Below, one piece after another: positions 41,614-49,804 of a DNA stretch of 64,000 bases (within the stretch, counting starts at the first letter, position 1; each line of letters starts with the position of its first letter). The DNA is taken from positions 310,001 to 374,000 of the forward strand of contig NZ_LR134355.1 in assembly GCF_900637205.1 (NCBI RefSeq), written 5' to 3'. The position numbers and the translations under genes were made by a program. The notes beneath the pieces are model-generated. The model was not told the origin of the DNA. It ran no database searches and saw only the letters and a program-made list of their open reading frames with translations. Source of the stretch: Mycolicibacterium chitae. GTDB lineage: Bacteria > Actinomycetota > Actinomycetes > Mycobacteriales > Mycobacteriaceae.

Positions 41614-42879
41614 CTACCGAGGGACGCGCCGGGGTCGGGATGCCGCCAGCGCGTACAGGTGCACGGCGATGCCCACCAGCGGCCCGCACAGCAGGGCGAT
41701 CACCGTGCGGGTTTCCAGCTCGAGCGGCAGCGTCAGCAGGGCGGCCGCGGCCACCGTGGCGCCCACCCAGCCGACGGAGTAGGCGCGATGCAGGGCCGCT
41801 GCCACCGTCGCGGCCCCGGTGACCGTCAGCACCGCGATGGCGACCGCGCCCGCGGTCAGCCAGGCCAGCAGCGTGCCCGTGGTCACGTAGTCCGCGCCGA
41901 AGCCGACCCGCAGCAGCCAGGGGCCGGTGGCCGCGGCCAGCGCGACCCCGACGGCGCCGATGGCAGTGACCAGCGCGATCGGTGCGAGCAGCGCCCGCAG
42001 TCGGCGCCGACGGTGGTCGACGAAGTAGGCGATCAGGTTGCCCTGCATGGCCGTGAGCGGGACCAGCAGCGGGGCCCGGGTCAGCGTCACGGCCAGGATC
42101 ACCACGCCGCCGGCGGCGCCCAGATCCGTCGAGGTGGCCTGCAGCAGCACCGGGAAGCCCATCACCAGGATGGCGCTGGCGCCGGCCGCGGCGATCGCGT
42201 GGGAGGCGCCGCGCAGGAAGCTGCGGGTGTCCTGGTGGGCGACCAGGGCCGCGGTCGCCCGGGCCACCGGGGAGGCCACCAGCAGCGCCAGCCAGGCCAT
42301 CGCGCCCGCGACGGTGGCCCACAGGAACCCGACCAGGCCCCAGCCGACCACCACCGTCGCCGCGGCGACCAACACGCGGGTCACGGCGTCGGTGACCATC
42401 AGCGCGCCGTACTGCGACCAGTGGTTGGCCCCGGCCAGCATGCCCAGCAGGGTGGCGTGCAGGCAGAAGCACGCCAGGCCCAGGGCCAGCAAAGCGACCG
42501 AGAGCCAACGGTATTCGACGAAGACGTGCGCGGACCACAGTGCTGCGGTGGCGGCGATCGCCGCGGCCGACAGCACCCCCACCACGGCGGCCACCCGCAG
42601 CGGACGGGTGGTCGGGCCGACCCGTGCAGGCGCCGTCCGGGCCAGGCGGATCTCCCGGGTGCTCTGCTGCAGTAGGCCGTTGGCCGCGCCGGTGACCAGC
42701 CCGAAGGCGCCCCAGAACACCGCGAACACCGAGAATCCGGCCGGGTCCAGATCGCTGGCGGCCAGGTACAGCACGGCGTATCCGCACACCGCGGTGACGG
42801 CGGTCGCGACGCCCACCCGGGCCACCCCGCTGCGCGCGATGGGTCCGGCGGGGCCGGTCGGTACCGCGGCGTCGGTCAC
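41614..42879 (-). CDS. Polysaccharide-flippase-like integral membrane protein
   Basis: 421 residues with about twelve hydrophobic helices and few loops, resembling Wzx/MurJ-type exporters of the MOP superfamily (RGASHAIAAAGASAILVMGFPVLL, LTRAPLLVPLTAMQGNLIAYF). It may be the counterpart of Rv3630. GTG 42879 overlaps the M1 aminopeptidase stop as GTGA. Its place between a Pls-type synthetase/peptidase pair and galE/GT-C genes makes it a candidate transporter for a polymer or lipid-linked sugar; the cargo is unknown. Confidence 0.8.
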   Translation of the reverse strand: MTDAAVPTGPAGPIARSGVARVGVATAVTAVCGYAVLYLAASDLDPAGFSVFAVFWGAFGLVTGAANGLLQQSTREIRLARTAPARVGPTTRPLRVAAVVGVLSAAAIAATAALWSAHVFVEYRWLSVALLALGLACFCLHATLLGMLAGANHWSQYGALMVTDAVTRVLVAAATVVVGWGLVGFLWATVAGAMAWLALLVASPVARATAALVAHQDTRSFLRGASHAIAAAGASAILVMGFPVLLQATSTDLGAAGGVVILAVTLTRAPLLVPLTAMQGNLIAYFVDHRRRRLRALLAPIALVTAIGAVGVALAAATGPWLLRVGFGADYVTTGTLLAWLTAGAVAIAVLTVTGAATVAAALHRAYSVGWVGATVAAAALLTLPLELETRTVIALLCGPLVGIAVHLYALAASRPRRVPR

Positions 42880-44207
42880 AACGGCGGAACCGCGGTCGAG
42901 TGCAGCCAGGCGTCCCACAGGGGCCGCAGCGAGACATCGGAGTAGTGCGCCGCCAGCCCGGTGAAGTCGTCGGTGACCACCGTCGAGTGCCGGTACCGGT
43001 CGGCCCAATCCCGAAGCAGGGCAAAGAAGTTCTTGTCGCCGATCACCCCGCGCAGCGCGTGCAGCGTCAGCGCGCCGCGCTTGTAGACGCGGTCGTCGAA
43101 CATGTCCTCCGGCCCCGGGTCGGCCAGCAGCAGATCGGGCGGGGAAGCAGCGAGCTTGGCGTGATAGTGCTCGACCCAGTGCTGGGTGCTGGGCCCGCCG
43201 CTCTCCTGCGACCACAGCCACTCGGCGTAGCAGGCGAAGCCCTCGTGCAGCCAGATATCGCGCCAGCGTCGCACCGTCACGCTGTTGCCGAACCACTGGT
43301 GCGCCAGTTCGTGGGCGATCAGCCGTTCCGAGTGCCCGGATCCCGTGCAGTGGTTGGCCCCGAAGATCGAAATGCCTTGGGCCTCCAGCGGAATCTCGAG
43401 GTCGTCGTCGGTGATGACCACGGTGTAGCCGCTGGCCAGCGGGTAGGGGCCGAACAGCTTCTGGAACAGCTTCATCATCTGCGGCTGCTTGGCGAAGTCG
43501 GCGTCGAACTTGCCCTTGCGTGATTCGGGCAGCACGGCCCGCATCGGCACCGGGGACTCGGCGAGTTCGTAGGTCGCGTACTCGCCGATCTGCAGGGTCG
43601 CCAGGTAGGTCGAGGTCGGCTCCGGCAGCTCGTAGGTCCAGGTGGTCACCCCGGCCCGCACCCGCCGAGACAGCAACTCGCCGTTGGCGATCGCGCGGTA
43701 GGGGCTGTCGGTGCTGATCTGGATCCGGTAGCTGGCCTTCGAGCTGGGGTGGTCATCGCACGGGAACCAGGAGGTCGCGCCGTTGGGTTGGCCGGCCACC
43801 AGCACGCCGTTGGTGAGCTCCTCGAAACCCACCTCGCCCCATGGGCTCCGAATGGGCCGCGGGTTCCCGCCGTAGCGGACGACGACGGTCAGCGCGGCCC
43901 CGGCGGCGACGGTGTCGGCCAGGACGATGTTGACCTTGCCCTTGGCGCGGGTGAACGCCTGGGGTCGACGGCCGTTCACGGTGACCTTCGAGACGGCCAG
44001 CGCGTCGGAGAGATCCAGTGAAAACCTTTGCAGCGCAGCGAGCGTCACGGCGGTGATGGTGGCCTCGCCGGTGAGCCGATTGGCCGACACCTTGTACTCG
44101 AGGTCGAGTTCGTAGCGCGACACCCGGTAGCCGAAGTTGCCGCTGCCGGGCACGTAGGGGTCGATCACCGGCGGCTTGGGCGGGGCCTTCTTCCTGGGGT
44201 TCCTCAC
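42876..44207 (-). CDS. M1-family zinc aminopeptidase coupled to the Pls-type synthetase
   Basis: 443 residues. Zinc site H299-E-L-A-H303 with E322 in WLHEGF gives HExxH-x18-E. The upstream exopeptidase motif, normally GAMEN, reads PLEAQG, keeping the Glu. An N-terminal beta-sandwich (residues 20-215) and the catalytic domain are present, but the large C-terminal helical domain of full-length M1 enzymes (about 850 residues) is absent. No signal peptide; a basic start (MRNPRKKAPPKPP). GTG 44207 overlaps the synthetase stop (GTGA). It may trim or degrade the synthetase product or protect against it. Confidence 0.92.
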   Translation of the reverse strand: MRNPRKKAPPKPPVIDPYVPGSGNFGYRVSRYELDLEYKVSANRLTGEATITAVTLAALQRFSLDLSDALAVSKVTVNGRRPQAFTRAKGKVNIVLADTVAAGAALTVVVRYGGNPRPIRSPWGEVGFEELTNGVLVAGQPNGATSWFPCDDHPSSKASYRIQISTDSPYRAIANGELLSRRVRAGVTTWTYELPEPTSTYLATLQIGEYATYELAESPVPMRAVLPESRKGKFDADFAKQPQMMKLFQKLFGPYPLASGYTVVITDDDLEIPLEAQGISIFGANHCTGSGHSERLIAHELAHQWFGNSVTVRRWRDIWLHEGFACYAEWLWSQESGGPSTQHWVEHYHAKLAASPPDLLLADPGPEDMFDDRVYKRGALTLHALRGVIGDKNFFALLRDWADRYRHSTVVTDDFTGLAAHYSDVSLRPLWDAWLHSTAVPPL

Positions 44208-47200
44208 GCTCGGCGGCCCTTCTTGCGGGGAACGCCCCACGGCGCAATGGGATTGCCTTGCCAGCGGGTCGACGACGGCACCTCGTCGCCGCGCATGACC
44301 AGCGAGGCGGGTCCCACGGTGGCGCCGGCGCCCAGCCGGGCGGCGGGCAGGGCGACGCAGTGCGTGCCCAGCGTGGCGCCGTCCTCGAGGACCACGGTGT
44401 CCATCCGCATGATGCGGTCGTGGAACAGATGGGTCTGCACCACGCAACCGCGGTTGACCGTGCTGCCGCGCTCCAGGGTCACCAGGTCCGCCTCCGGCAG
44501 CCAGTAGGTCTCGCACCACACCCCGCGGCCGATGTCGGCGCCCAGCCCGCGCAGCCAGATGTTCATGACCGGGGTGCCGCTGGCGGCGCGGGCGAACCAC
44601 GGCGCGGCCACGGTCTCGACGAAGGTGTCCGAGACCTCGTTGCGCCACACGAACGACGACCACAGCGGATGCTCGACCGCGCGGATGCGGCCCACCACAA
44701 GCCATTTCGCGATCACCGAGATGGTGCCGGCCACCGCGCCGGCGACCAGCAGCACCAGCCCGCCGGCCAGGGCGGCCCAACCCCAGCCGAAGCGCACGGC
44801 CAACGCCTGCAGCGCGCCGAGCACCGCGACGCCGATCGCGAACGTCACCATGACGGGGATCAGGCGGCAGGTCTCGACGATCCCGCGCATCACCTTCAGG
44901 GCCGTGCTCGGCGCGAAGGTGCGCAGCCCGTCGGACTCGTCGGGCTGGCGGCGCAACCGGATGGGCGGGCTACCCAGCCACGACGAGCCGCGCTTGGCCT
45001 TGCGCGGGGCGGCCGACAGCACCGCCACCAACCCGTCGTCGGGAACCCGGCGGCCGGGCTGGGTGATGCCGGAGTTGCCGAGGAACGCCCGCTTGCCGAT
45101 GGTGGCCTTGGCCACGTGGATCCAGCCGCCGCCCAGTTCGTAGCTGGCCACCATGGTGTCGTCGGCCAGGAACGCGCCGTCCTCGACCACGGTGAACTTC
45201 GGGGTGAGCAGGGCCGTCGAGATCTCGGTGCCCTTGCCGATCTTGGCGCCGAGCAGCCGCAGCCACCACGGCGTCAGCAGGCTCGCGTACACCGGGAACA
45301 GATAGTTGCGGGCGCCGTCCATCAGCCGCTCGGTGGCCCACAGCTGCCACCCGATCCGGCTGCGGACCGGGTGGTAGCCCTCGCGCAGCCCGATCGCCAG
45401 CAGCCGCACCGCGAGCACGGTCAGGGCCGCGTAGACCACCAGCGCCGCCAGCGTGGCGACCGGGACCCACAGCAGGGCCGGCACGATCGCGTCGGTCAGC
45501 GTCGCGGTCCCGCGCACGGCGTAGGCGATCACCGCCAGCCCGGCGGTCAGCGCGGCCAGCGGCAGGGCGCCCAGCAGCATCGACGTCAGGCCGTAGACCA
45601 GCACCCACAGCGGGGCCCGCGGCGGGCGGTGGTCCGGCCACGGGTGCTGGGCCTTGCCGGACTTCACCGCCGGCGAACCCTTCCAGTACTGCTTGTTCTT
45701 GACCTTGCCGATCACGCCGGAACCCGCGGCGACGTCGGCGTTCTTGCCCACCACCGCGCCGGGCAGCAGTGTGGTGCGCGCACCCACGGTGGCGTCGTTG
45801 CCGATCGTGACGGGGCCGACGTGGAAGACGTCGCCGTCGATCCAATGCCCGGACAGGTCGACCTCGGGTTCGATGGAACTGCGGTGCCCGAGCGTCAACA
45901 TGCCGGTCACCGGGGGAGCGGAGTGCAGGTCGACGCCCTTGCCGACCTGGTTGCCCAGCGCGCGGGCGTAGTAGACCAGCCACGGCGCGCCGGCGAGGTT
46001 CTCCGCGCCGCTGGCCTCCGAGAGGCGTTCGGCCAGCCAGACCCGTAGGTGTTCCGGCCCGCCGCGGCGGTAGCTGCCGGGTTGCAGGTTCGACAGCAGC
46101 GCCCGGGCGCCCAGCACGGCGATGCCCATCCGGCCCAGCGGCGTGACGAACACCAGGAACGCCGCGATCACCCACCACCAGTTCAGCGGCACCAGCCACG
46201 CCGGCGCCTGCGGCAGCACCGCGGCCGCGACGTTGTTCGCCAGTGCCAGCCAGGTCACCCATTGCGCGGCGGCCAGGGTGGCCAGCGGCACCGAGAGCAG
46301 CACTTGGGCGGCCTGCGTGCCGACGGGGGTGGGTTCGACGCGGCGCGGCTCGACTTTGACCGGCGGGTCCAGCTCGTCGAGGTAGCCGGCCAGCGAACCC
46401 AGCCGCGGATGGTCGTAGAGCTGCGCGACGGTCAGCTGCGGATAGCGTTCGCGCAGCGCGACCACCAGCTGCGCCGCGGTCAGCGAGCCGCCGCCGAGGG
46501 CGAAGAAGTCGGCCTCGGGGCCGTCGATCTGTGCTCCCAGGACGTCGCGCCAGAGCCCGGCCAGCCAGCCCATGGTGCCGTCCAGCTCGGTGGTCTCGGG
46601 CTGGTCGGCGCCCGGCGGCGGCCATGGCAGGGCGTCGCGATCGACCTTGCCGGAGGTGCGCGTCGGCAGCTCGTCGACCAGCACCAGCCGCGGCACCAGC
46701 GCGGCGGGCAGCGTCGCCGACAGCGCGGCGCGGGCGGCCTTGAGATCGAAGTCCGGGTCCGCGCTGGCGATATAGCCGACGAGCAGCGGGGTGCCGCCGG
46801 CGGCCTTGCGCACCGCCGCGGCCCCGCCGGACACCCCGGGCAGGTTGACCAGCGCGGTGTCGACCTCGCCGAGTTCGATGCGGCGGCCGCCCACCTTGAC
46901 CTGGTCGTCGGCGCGGCCCTGGAAATAGAGCCCGTCGCGTTCGAGGCGCACCAGGTCGCCGCTGCGGTAGGCGCGGTTCCATGCCCCGGCGGGTTCCAGC
47001 AGCGGCATCGGCGCATACTTCTCGGCGTCCTTGTCGGGGTCGAGGTAGCGCGCGAGGCCGACGCCGCCGATCACCAGTTCGCCGGTCTCGCCGTAGCCGA
47101 CCTGGCGGCCGTCCTTGTCGACGACGGCCAGGTCCCAGCCGGGCAGCGGCAGTCCGATGCTGACCGGGCCCTTGCCGTCGAGTTCGGCCAGGCAGGCCAC

Positions 47201-48106
47201 CACGGTCGCCTCGGTGGGGCCGTAGGTGTTCCACACCTCGCGGCCCTCCACGGCCAGGCGCTCGACCAGCTCCGGCGGGCAGGCCTCGCCGCCGAAGATC
47301 AGCAGCCGAACCTGTTCGAGGGCCTCGGCGGGCCACAGCGACGCCAGCGTCGGGACGGTGGAGACCACCGAGATGTCACGGGACACCAGCCAGGGCCCCA
47401 GGTCCATGCCGCTGCGGACCAGCGACCGCGGCGCGGGCACCAGGCACGCCCCGTGCCGCCAGGCCAGCCACATCTCCTCGCAGGACGCGTCGAACGCCAC
47501 CGACAGGCCGGCCAGCACCCGGTCCCCGGGCCCGATCGGGTTGTCCCGCAGGAACATCTGGGCCTCGGCGTCGACGAAGGCGGCCGCGTTGCGGTGGGTG
47601 ACGGCAACACCCTTCGGGGTGCCGGTCGAACCGGAGGTGAAGATGATCCAGGCGTCGTCGCGGCCCAGCGGAGCCCCGGCGCGCCAGCCGCGCGAGGAAC
47701 CCGGTCCGCGGATCAGCCCGGCCTCGGTGATGACGCCGACCACCCCGGCCTCGCCGAACACCAGCTCGGCGCGCTCGTCGGGGTCGTCGGCGTCGACGGG
47801 CACGTAGGCGGCCCCGGCGGCCAGGGTCGCCAGGATCGCCACGTACAGCGCGTAGCTGCCCGAGGGCATCCGGATCCCGATGCGGTCGCCGCGGCCGATG
47901 CCGCGCGCCGCGAGCCACTTGACGCTGTCCTCGATGTCGGCGGTCAACTCGCTGTAGGTCAGCTGGACCGTGCCGTCGTCGATGGCCGCGGCGTCGGGAT
48001 GACGCGCCGCGGTGTCGTAGAGAATGTCGATCAGGGTGCGCGGAGCGGGTGCTTGCTCCGATAGCAGGTACTGAGCGGGAATCTCGTGGTTGGGGTCCGC
48101 TGCCAC
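44204..48106 (-). CDS. Pls-type membrane non-ribosomal peptide synthetase (poly-amino-acid synthetase-like)
   Basis: 1300 residues. Order: adenylation domain (about 20-495) with FTSGSTGTPKG, FDASCEE, NTYGPTEA, GRADDQVKVGGRRIELGEV and TSGKVDR; carrier domain with S541 in FFALGGGSL; then three pairs of membrane helices alternating with three left-handed beta-helix (hexapeptide-repeat) domains at about 730-810, 960-1050 and 1180-1290. This A-T-TM-C1-TM-C2-TM-C3 plan is that of Streptomyces epsilon-poly-L-lysine synthetase, in which the C domains elongate the polymer. There is no condensation or thioesterase domain. The ten pocket residues read D-A-E-T-I-G-T-V-V-K (D206 to K487), close to a lysine code. 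Expressed from a TAGTAT promoter; first of five genes. Not present in M. tuberculosis as far as I recall. Confidence 0.93.
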   Translation of the reverse strand: MAADPNHEIPAQYLLSEQAPAPRTLIDILYDTAARHPDAAAIDDGTVQLTYSELTADIEDSVKWLAARGIGRGDRIGIRMPSGSYALYVAILATLAAGAAYVPVDADDPDERAELVFGEAGVVGVITEAGLIRGPGSSRGWRAGAPLGRDDAWIIFTSGSTGTPKGVAVTHRNAAAFVDAEAQMFLRDNPIGPGDRVLAGLSVAFDASCEEMWLAWRHGACLVPAPRSLVRSGMDLGPWLVSRDISVVSTVPTLASLWPAEALEQVRLLIFGGEACPPELVERLAVEGREVWNTYGPTEATVVACLAELDGKGPVSIGLPLPGWDLAVVDKDGRQVGYGETGELVIGGVGLARYLDPDKDAEKYAPMPLLEPAGAWNRAYRSGDLVRLERDGLYFQGRADDQVKVGGRRIELGEVDTALVNLPGVSGGAAAVRKAAGGTPLLVGYIASADPDFDLKAARAALSATLPAALVPRLVLVDELPTRTSGKVDRDALPWPPPGADQPETTELDGTMGWLAGLWRDVLGAQIDGPEADFFALGGGSLTAAQLVVALRERYPQLTVAQLYDHPRLGSLAGYLDELDPPVKVEPRRVEPTPVGTQAAQVLLSVPLATLAAAQWVTWLALANNVAAAVLPQAPAWLVPLNWWWVIAAFLVFVTPLGRMGIAVLGARALLSNLQPGSYRRGGPEHLRVWLAERLSEASGAENLAGAPWLVYYARALGNQVGKGVDLHSAPPVTGMLTLGHRSSIEPEVDLSGHWIDGDVFHVGPVTIGNDATVGARTTLLPGAVVGKNADVAAGSGVIGKVKNKQYWKGSPAVKSGKAQHPWPDHRPPRAPLWVLVYGLTSMLLGALPLAALTAGLAVIAYAVRGTATLTDAIVPALLWVPVATLAALVVYAALTVLAVRLLAIGLREGYHPVRSRIGWQLWATERLMDGARNYLFPVYASLLTPWWLRLLGAKIGKGTEISTALLTPKFTVVEDGAFLADDTMVASYELGGGWIHVAKATIGKRAFLGNSGITQPGRRVPDDGLVAVLSAAPRKAKRGSSWLGSPPIRLRRQPDESDGLRTFAPSTALKVMRGIVETCRLIPVMVTFAIGVAVLGALQALAVRFGWGWAALAGGLVLLVAGAVAGTISVIAKWLVVGRIRAVEHPLWSSFVWRNEVSDTFVETVAAPWFARAASGTPVMNIWLRGLGADIGRGVWCETYWLPEADLVTLERGSTVNRGCVVQTHLFHDRIMRMDTVVLEDGATLGTHCVALPAARLGAGATVGPASLVMRGDEVPSSTRWQGNPIAPWGVPRKKGRRA

Positions 48107-48115
48107 AGGTCGAAG

Positions 48116-48121
48116 ATACTA
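48116..48121 (-). promoter_or_regulatory. -10 box of the pls operon
   Basis: TAGTAT on the minus strand lies 9 nt before GTG 48106, near-consensus for SigA. The mRNA would have almost no leader. Confidence 0.55.
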
Positions 48122-48206
48122 AGCCGCCAACATGTCTGCGGGACGGCGGCTAACGGGCGATTCGGGGTTGACTTCGCGTCCGCGGCCAGGAACTGACAGA
48201 CTGTCC

Positions 48207-48331
48207 GGCAGAGGGGAGTACTCCTTCGCCGCGGAGTCGTCATCACGTCGACCGTCATCGGACGACCGGCGCCGTGGACCGCTGACGATGCGAGCGGTGG
48301 AAGAGACCTCTGGCGCTTTGACGACCGGAGG
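48207..48331 (+). promoter_or_regulatory. yybP-ykoY (Mn2+) riboswitch candidate before terC
   Basis: The leader contains GGGGAGTA (48213-48220), TCGTCATCACG (48237-48247) and AGAGACCTC (48302-48310), the conserved blocks of the yybP-ykoY family in the right order. Its closing stem CAGAGG (48209-48214) pairs with CCTCTG (48307-48312). The 3' strand of this stem can instead pair with the ribosome site: CCTCTGG (48307-48313) with CCGGAGG (48325-48331). This gives an on/off switch at translation. The same RNA class controls Mn2+ exporters and TerC/Alx genes elsewhere. Confidence 0.75.
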
Positions 48332-48338
48332 AACTGCA

Positions 48339-49319
48339 TTGAACGTCACTCAGGCCGAATGGATGATCACCCTTGGGGTGACCATTGCCATCCTGCTTTT
48401 CGACGTCATCTACATCGCGCGGAAACCGCACGAGCCCACCATGCGTGAATGCGGCATCGCGCTGTCGTTCTACGTGGGCCTGGCCATCGCCTTCGGCATC
48501 TGGACCTGGAACTTCCACGGCGAGCAGTACGGGCTCGAATTCTTCGCCGGCTGGCTCACCGAATACAGCCTGTCGATCGACAACCTGTTCATCTTCATCA
48601 TCATCATGGCCAGCTTCAAGGTGCCGAAGAAGTTCCAGCAGCAGGCGCTGATGGTCGGCATCATCCTGGCGCTGATCTTCCGCGGCATCTTCATCGCGCT
48701 CGGCGCCGTCGCCATCGAGCGGTTCTCCTGGATCTTCTACGCGTTCGGCGCGTTCCTGGTGTACACGGCGTACAAGTTGATCCGCGACACCGGCGGCGAC
48801 GAGGACGGCGAGAACAAGATCGTCAAGTTCGCCCGCTCGCGCCTGAACTTCACCGACAAGTGGGACGGGCTCAAGCTCTGGCTCAAGGACGGCACCGGCA
48901 AGCGGCTGATGACGCCGATGTTCCTGGTGATCGTCGCGCTGGGCACCACCGATCTGATGTTCGCGCTGGACTCGATCCCCGCCATCTACGGCCTGACCCG
49001 CGAGCCCTACATCGTGTTCACCGCGAATGTGTTCGCGCTGATGGGCCTGCGGCAGCTTTACTTCCTGCTCGGCGACATGCTCAACCGACTGGTGTTCCTG
49101 TCCCAGGGGCTGGCGTTCATCCTGTTCTTCATCGGCGTGAAGCTGTTCCTGCACGCGCTGCACGAGAACGAACTGCCGTTCATCAACGGCGGCGAGGGCG
49201 TGCCGGTGCCGGAGATCCCGACGTTGTGGAGCCTGGGCGTGATCATCCTGACGTTGTTCATCACGATGATCGCCAGCCTGATCAGGACCAGGTTGCTGGC
49301 CCGGGAGCGCGAAGGCTGA
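48339..49319 (+). CDS. TerC/Alx-family membrane protein
   Basis: 326 residues with about nine membrane helices. TerC signature regions are clear: WLTEYSLSIDNLFIFIIIMASFKVP and LGTTDLMFALDSIPAIYGLTREPYIVFTANVFALMGLRQLYF, the latter with acidic residues thought to bind metal. Relatives export Mn2+ or support metalation of secreted enzymes. The start is TTG 48339, preceded by GGAGGAA at 8 nt; the long frame upstream overlaps the riboswitch and is not coding. Divergent from the pls operon. Confidence 0.93.
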   Translation: MNVTQAEWMITLGVTIAILLFDVIYIARKPHEPTMRECGIALSFYVGLAIAFGIWTWNFHGEQYGLEFFAGWLTEYSLSIDNLFIFIIIMASFKVPKKFQQQALMVGIILALIFRGIFIALGAVAIERFSWIFYAFGAFLVYTAYKLIRDTGGDEDGENKIVKFARSRLNFTDKWDGLKLWLKDGTGKRLMTPMFLVIVALGTTDLMFALDSIPAIYGLTREPYIVFTANVFALMGLRQLYFLLGDMLNRLVFLSQGLAFILFFIGVKLFLHALHENELPFINGGEGVPVPEIPTLWSLGVIILTLFITMIASLIRTRLLAREREG

Positions 49320-49378
49320 TTCGCCTCCGGGTTCGACTCCGGGTGAGTACAACCGGCGACATGGTTTGGCGGCCTTCC

Positions 49379-49384
49379 TAGCGT
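49379..49384 (+). promoter_or_regulatory. -10 box for the LLM-like gene
   Basis: TAGCGT lies 6 nt before ATG 49391; leaderless start inferred. Confidence 0.4.
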
Positions 49385-49390
49385 GGTGCC

Positions 49391-49804
49391 ATGTCGAACC
49401 TGCGAGTCTTCGTCGAGGCGGCCGACGACTGGACCGAACTGACCAATAGTGGCGATCCCGCGGTGCGGCTGCAGGCCCGCGACCTGCAGCACGCGCAGCG
49501 CTCCACCGGCCGGTTGCGCGCCGACACGGGCGCGGCGGTGGTGCTGGACCTGACCGTGCTGATCGCCGAGGACCGGCGGTCGGCGCGGCGGCTGCTGGCC
49601 ACGGCGAAGCCCGCCGGGGATGCGGTGCACTACGTCGGCACGGTCGAGGGCCTCGCCGGGCTGGTCGACGACATCTACACCCTTGGGGTGGCCGACGGGG
49701 TCACGCTGATCCCGGCCGCCGAGCAGCAGGACGTCCGGGCGCTCGGCGAGCAGACGTTGCGCCGGCTACAGATCCAGCGTCAGCGGGGCGCCCGCCGAGC
49801 GTGA
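49391..49804 (+). CDS. Short protein resembling the C-terminal part of LLM flavin monooxygenases
   Basis: 137 residues. GTVEGLAGLVDDIYTLGVADGVTLIPAAEQQDVRALGEQTLRRL resembles the last third of luciferase-like monooxygenases (approximately GxPExVAxxLxxxxxxGxDGFxL), but the flavin-binding barrel is absent. VVLDLTVLIAEDRRSAR could be an earlier strand-helix unit. It may be a remnant or a stand-alone regulatory fold. The last 39 nt overlap the end of the convergent ferredoxin reductase. No other family is recognised. Confidence 0.6.
   Translation: MSNLRVFVEAADDWTELTNSGDPAVRLQARDLQHAQRSTGRLRADTGAAVVLDLTVLIAEDRRSARRLLATAKPAGDAVHYVGTVEGLAGLVDDIYTLGVADGVTLIPAAEQQDVRALGEQTLRRLQIQRQRGARRA

Noticed and set aside
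46049..48064. 671-codon plus-strand ORF opposite the Pls-type synthetase
   Set aside because: Antisense of the adenylation domain; Gln/Arg/Gly-rich translation without domain structure.
48132..48338. N-terminal extension of the TerC reading frame
   Set aside because: It is open by chance across the riboswitch; the real start is TTG 48339 with a strong GGAGGAA site and the family N-terminus.
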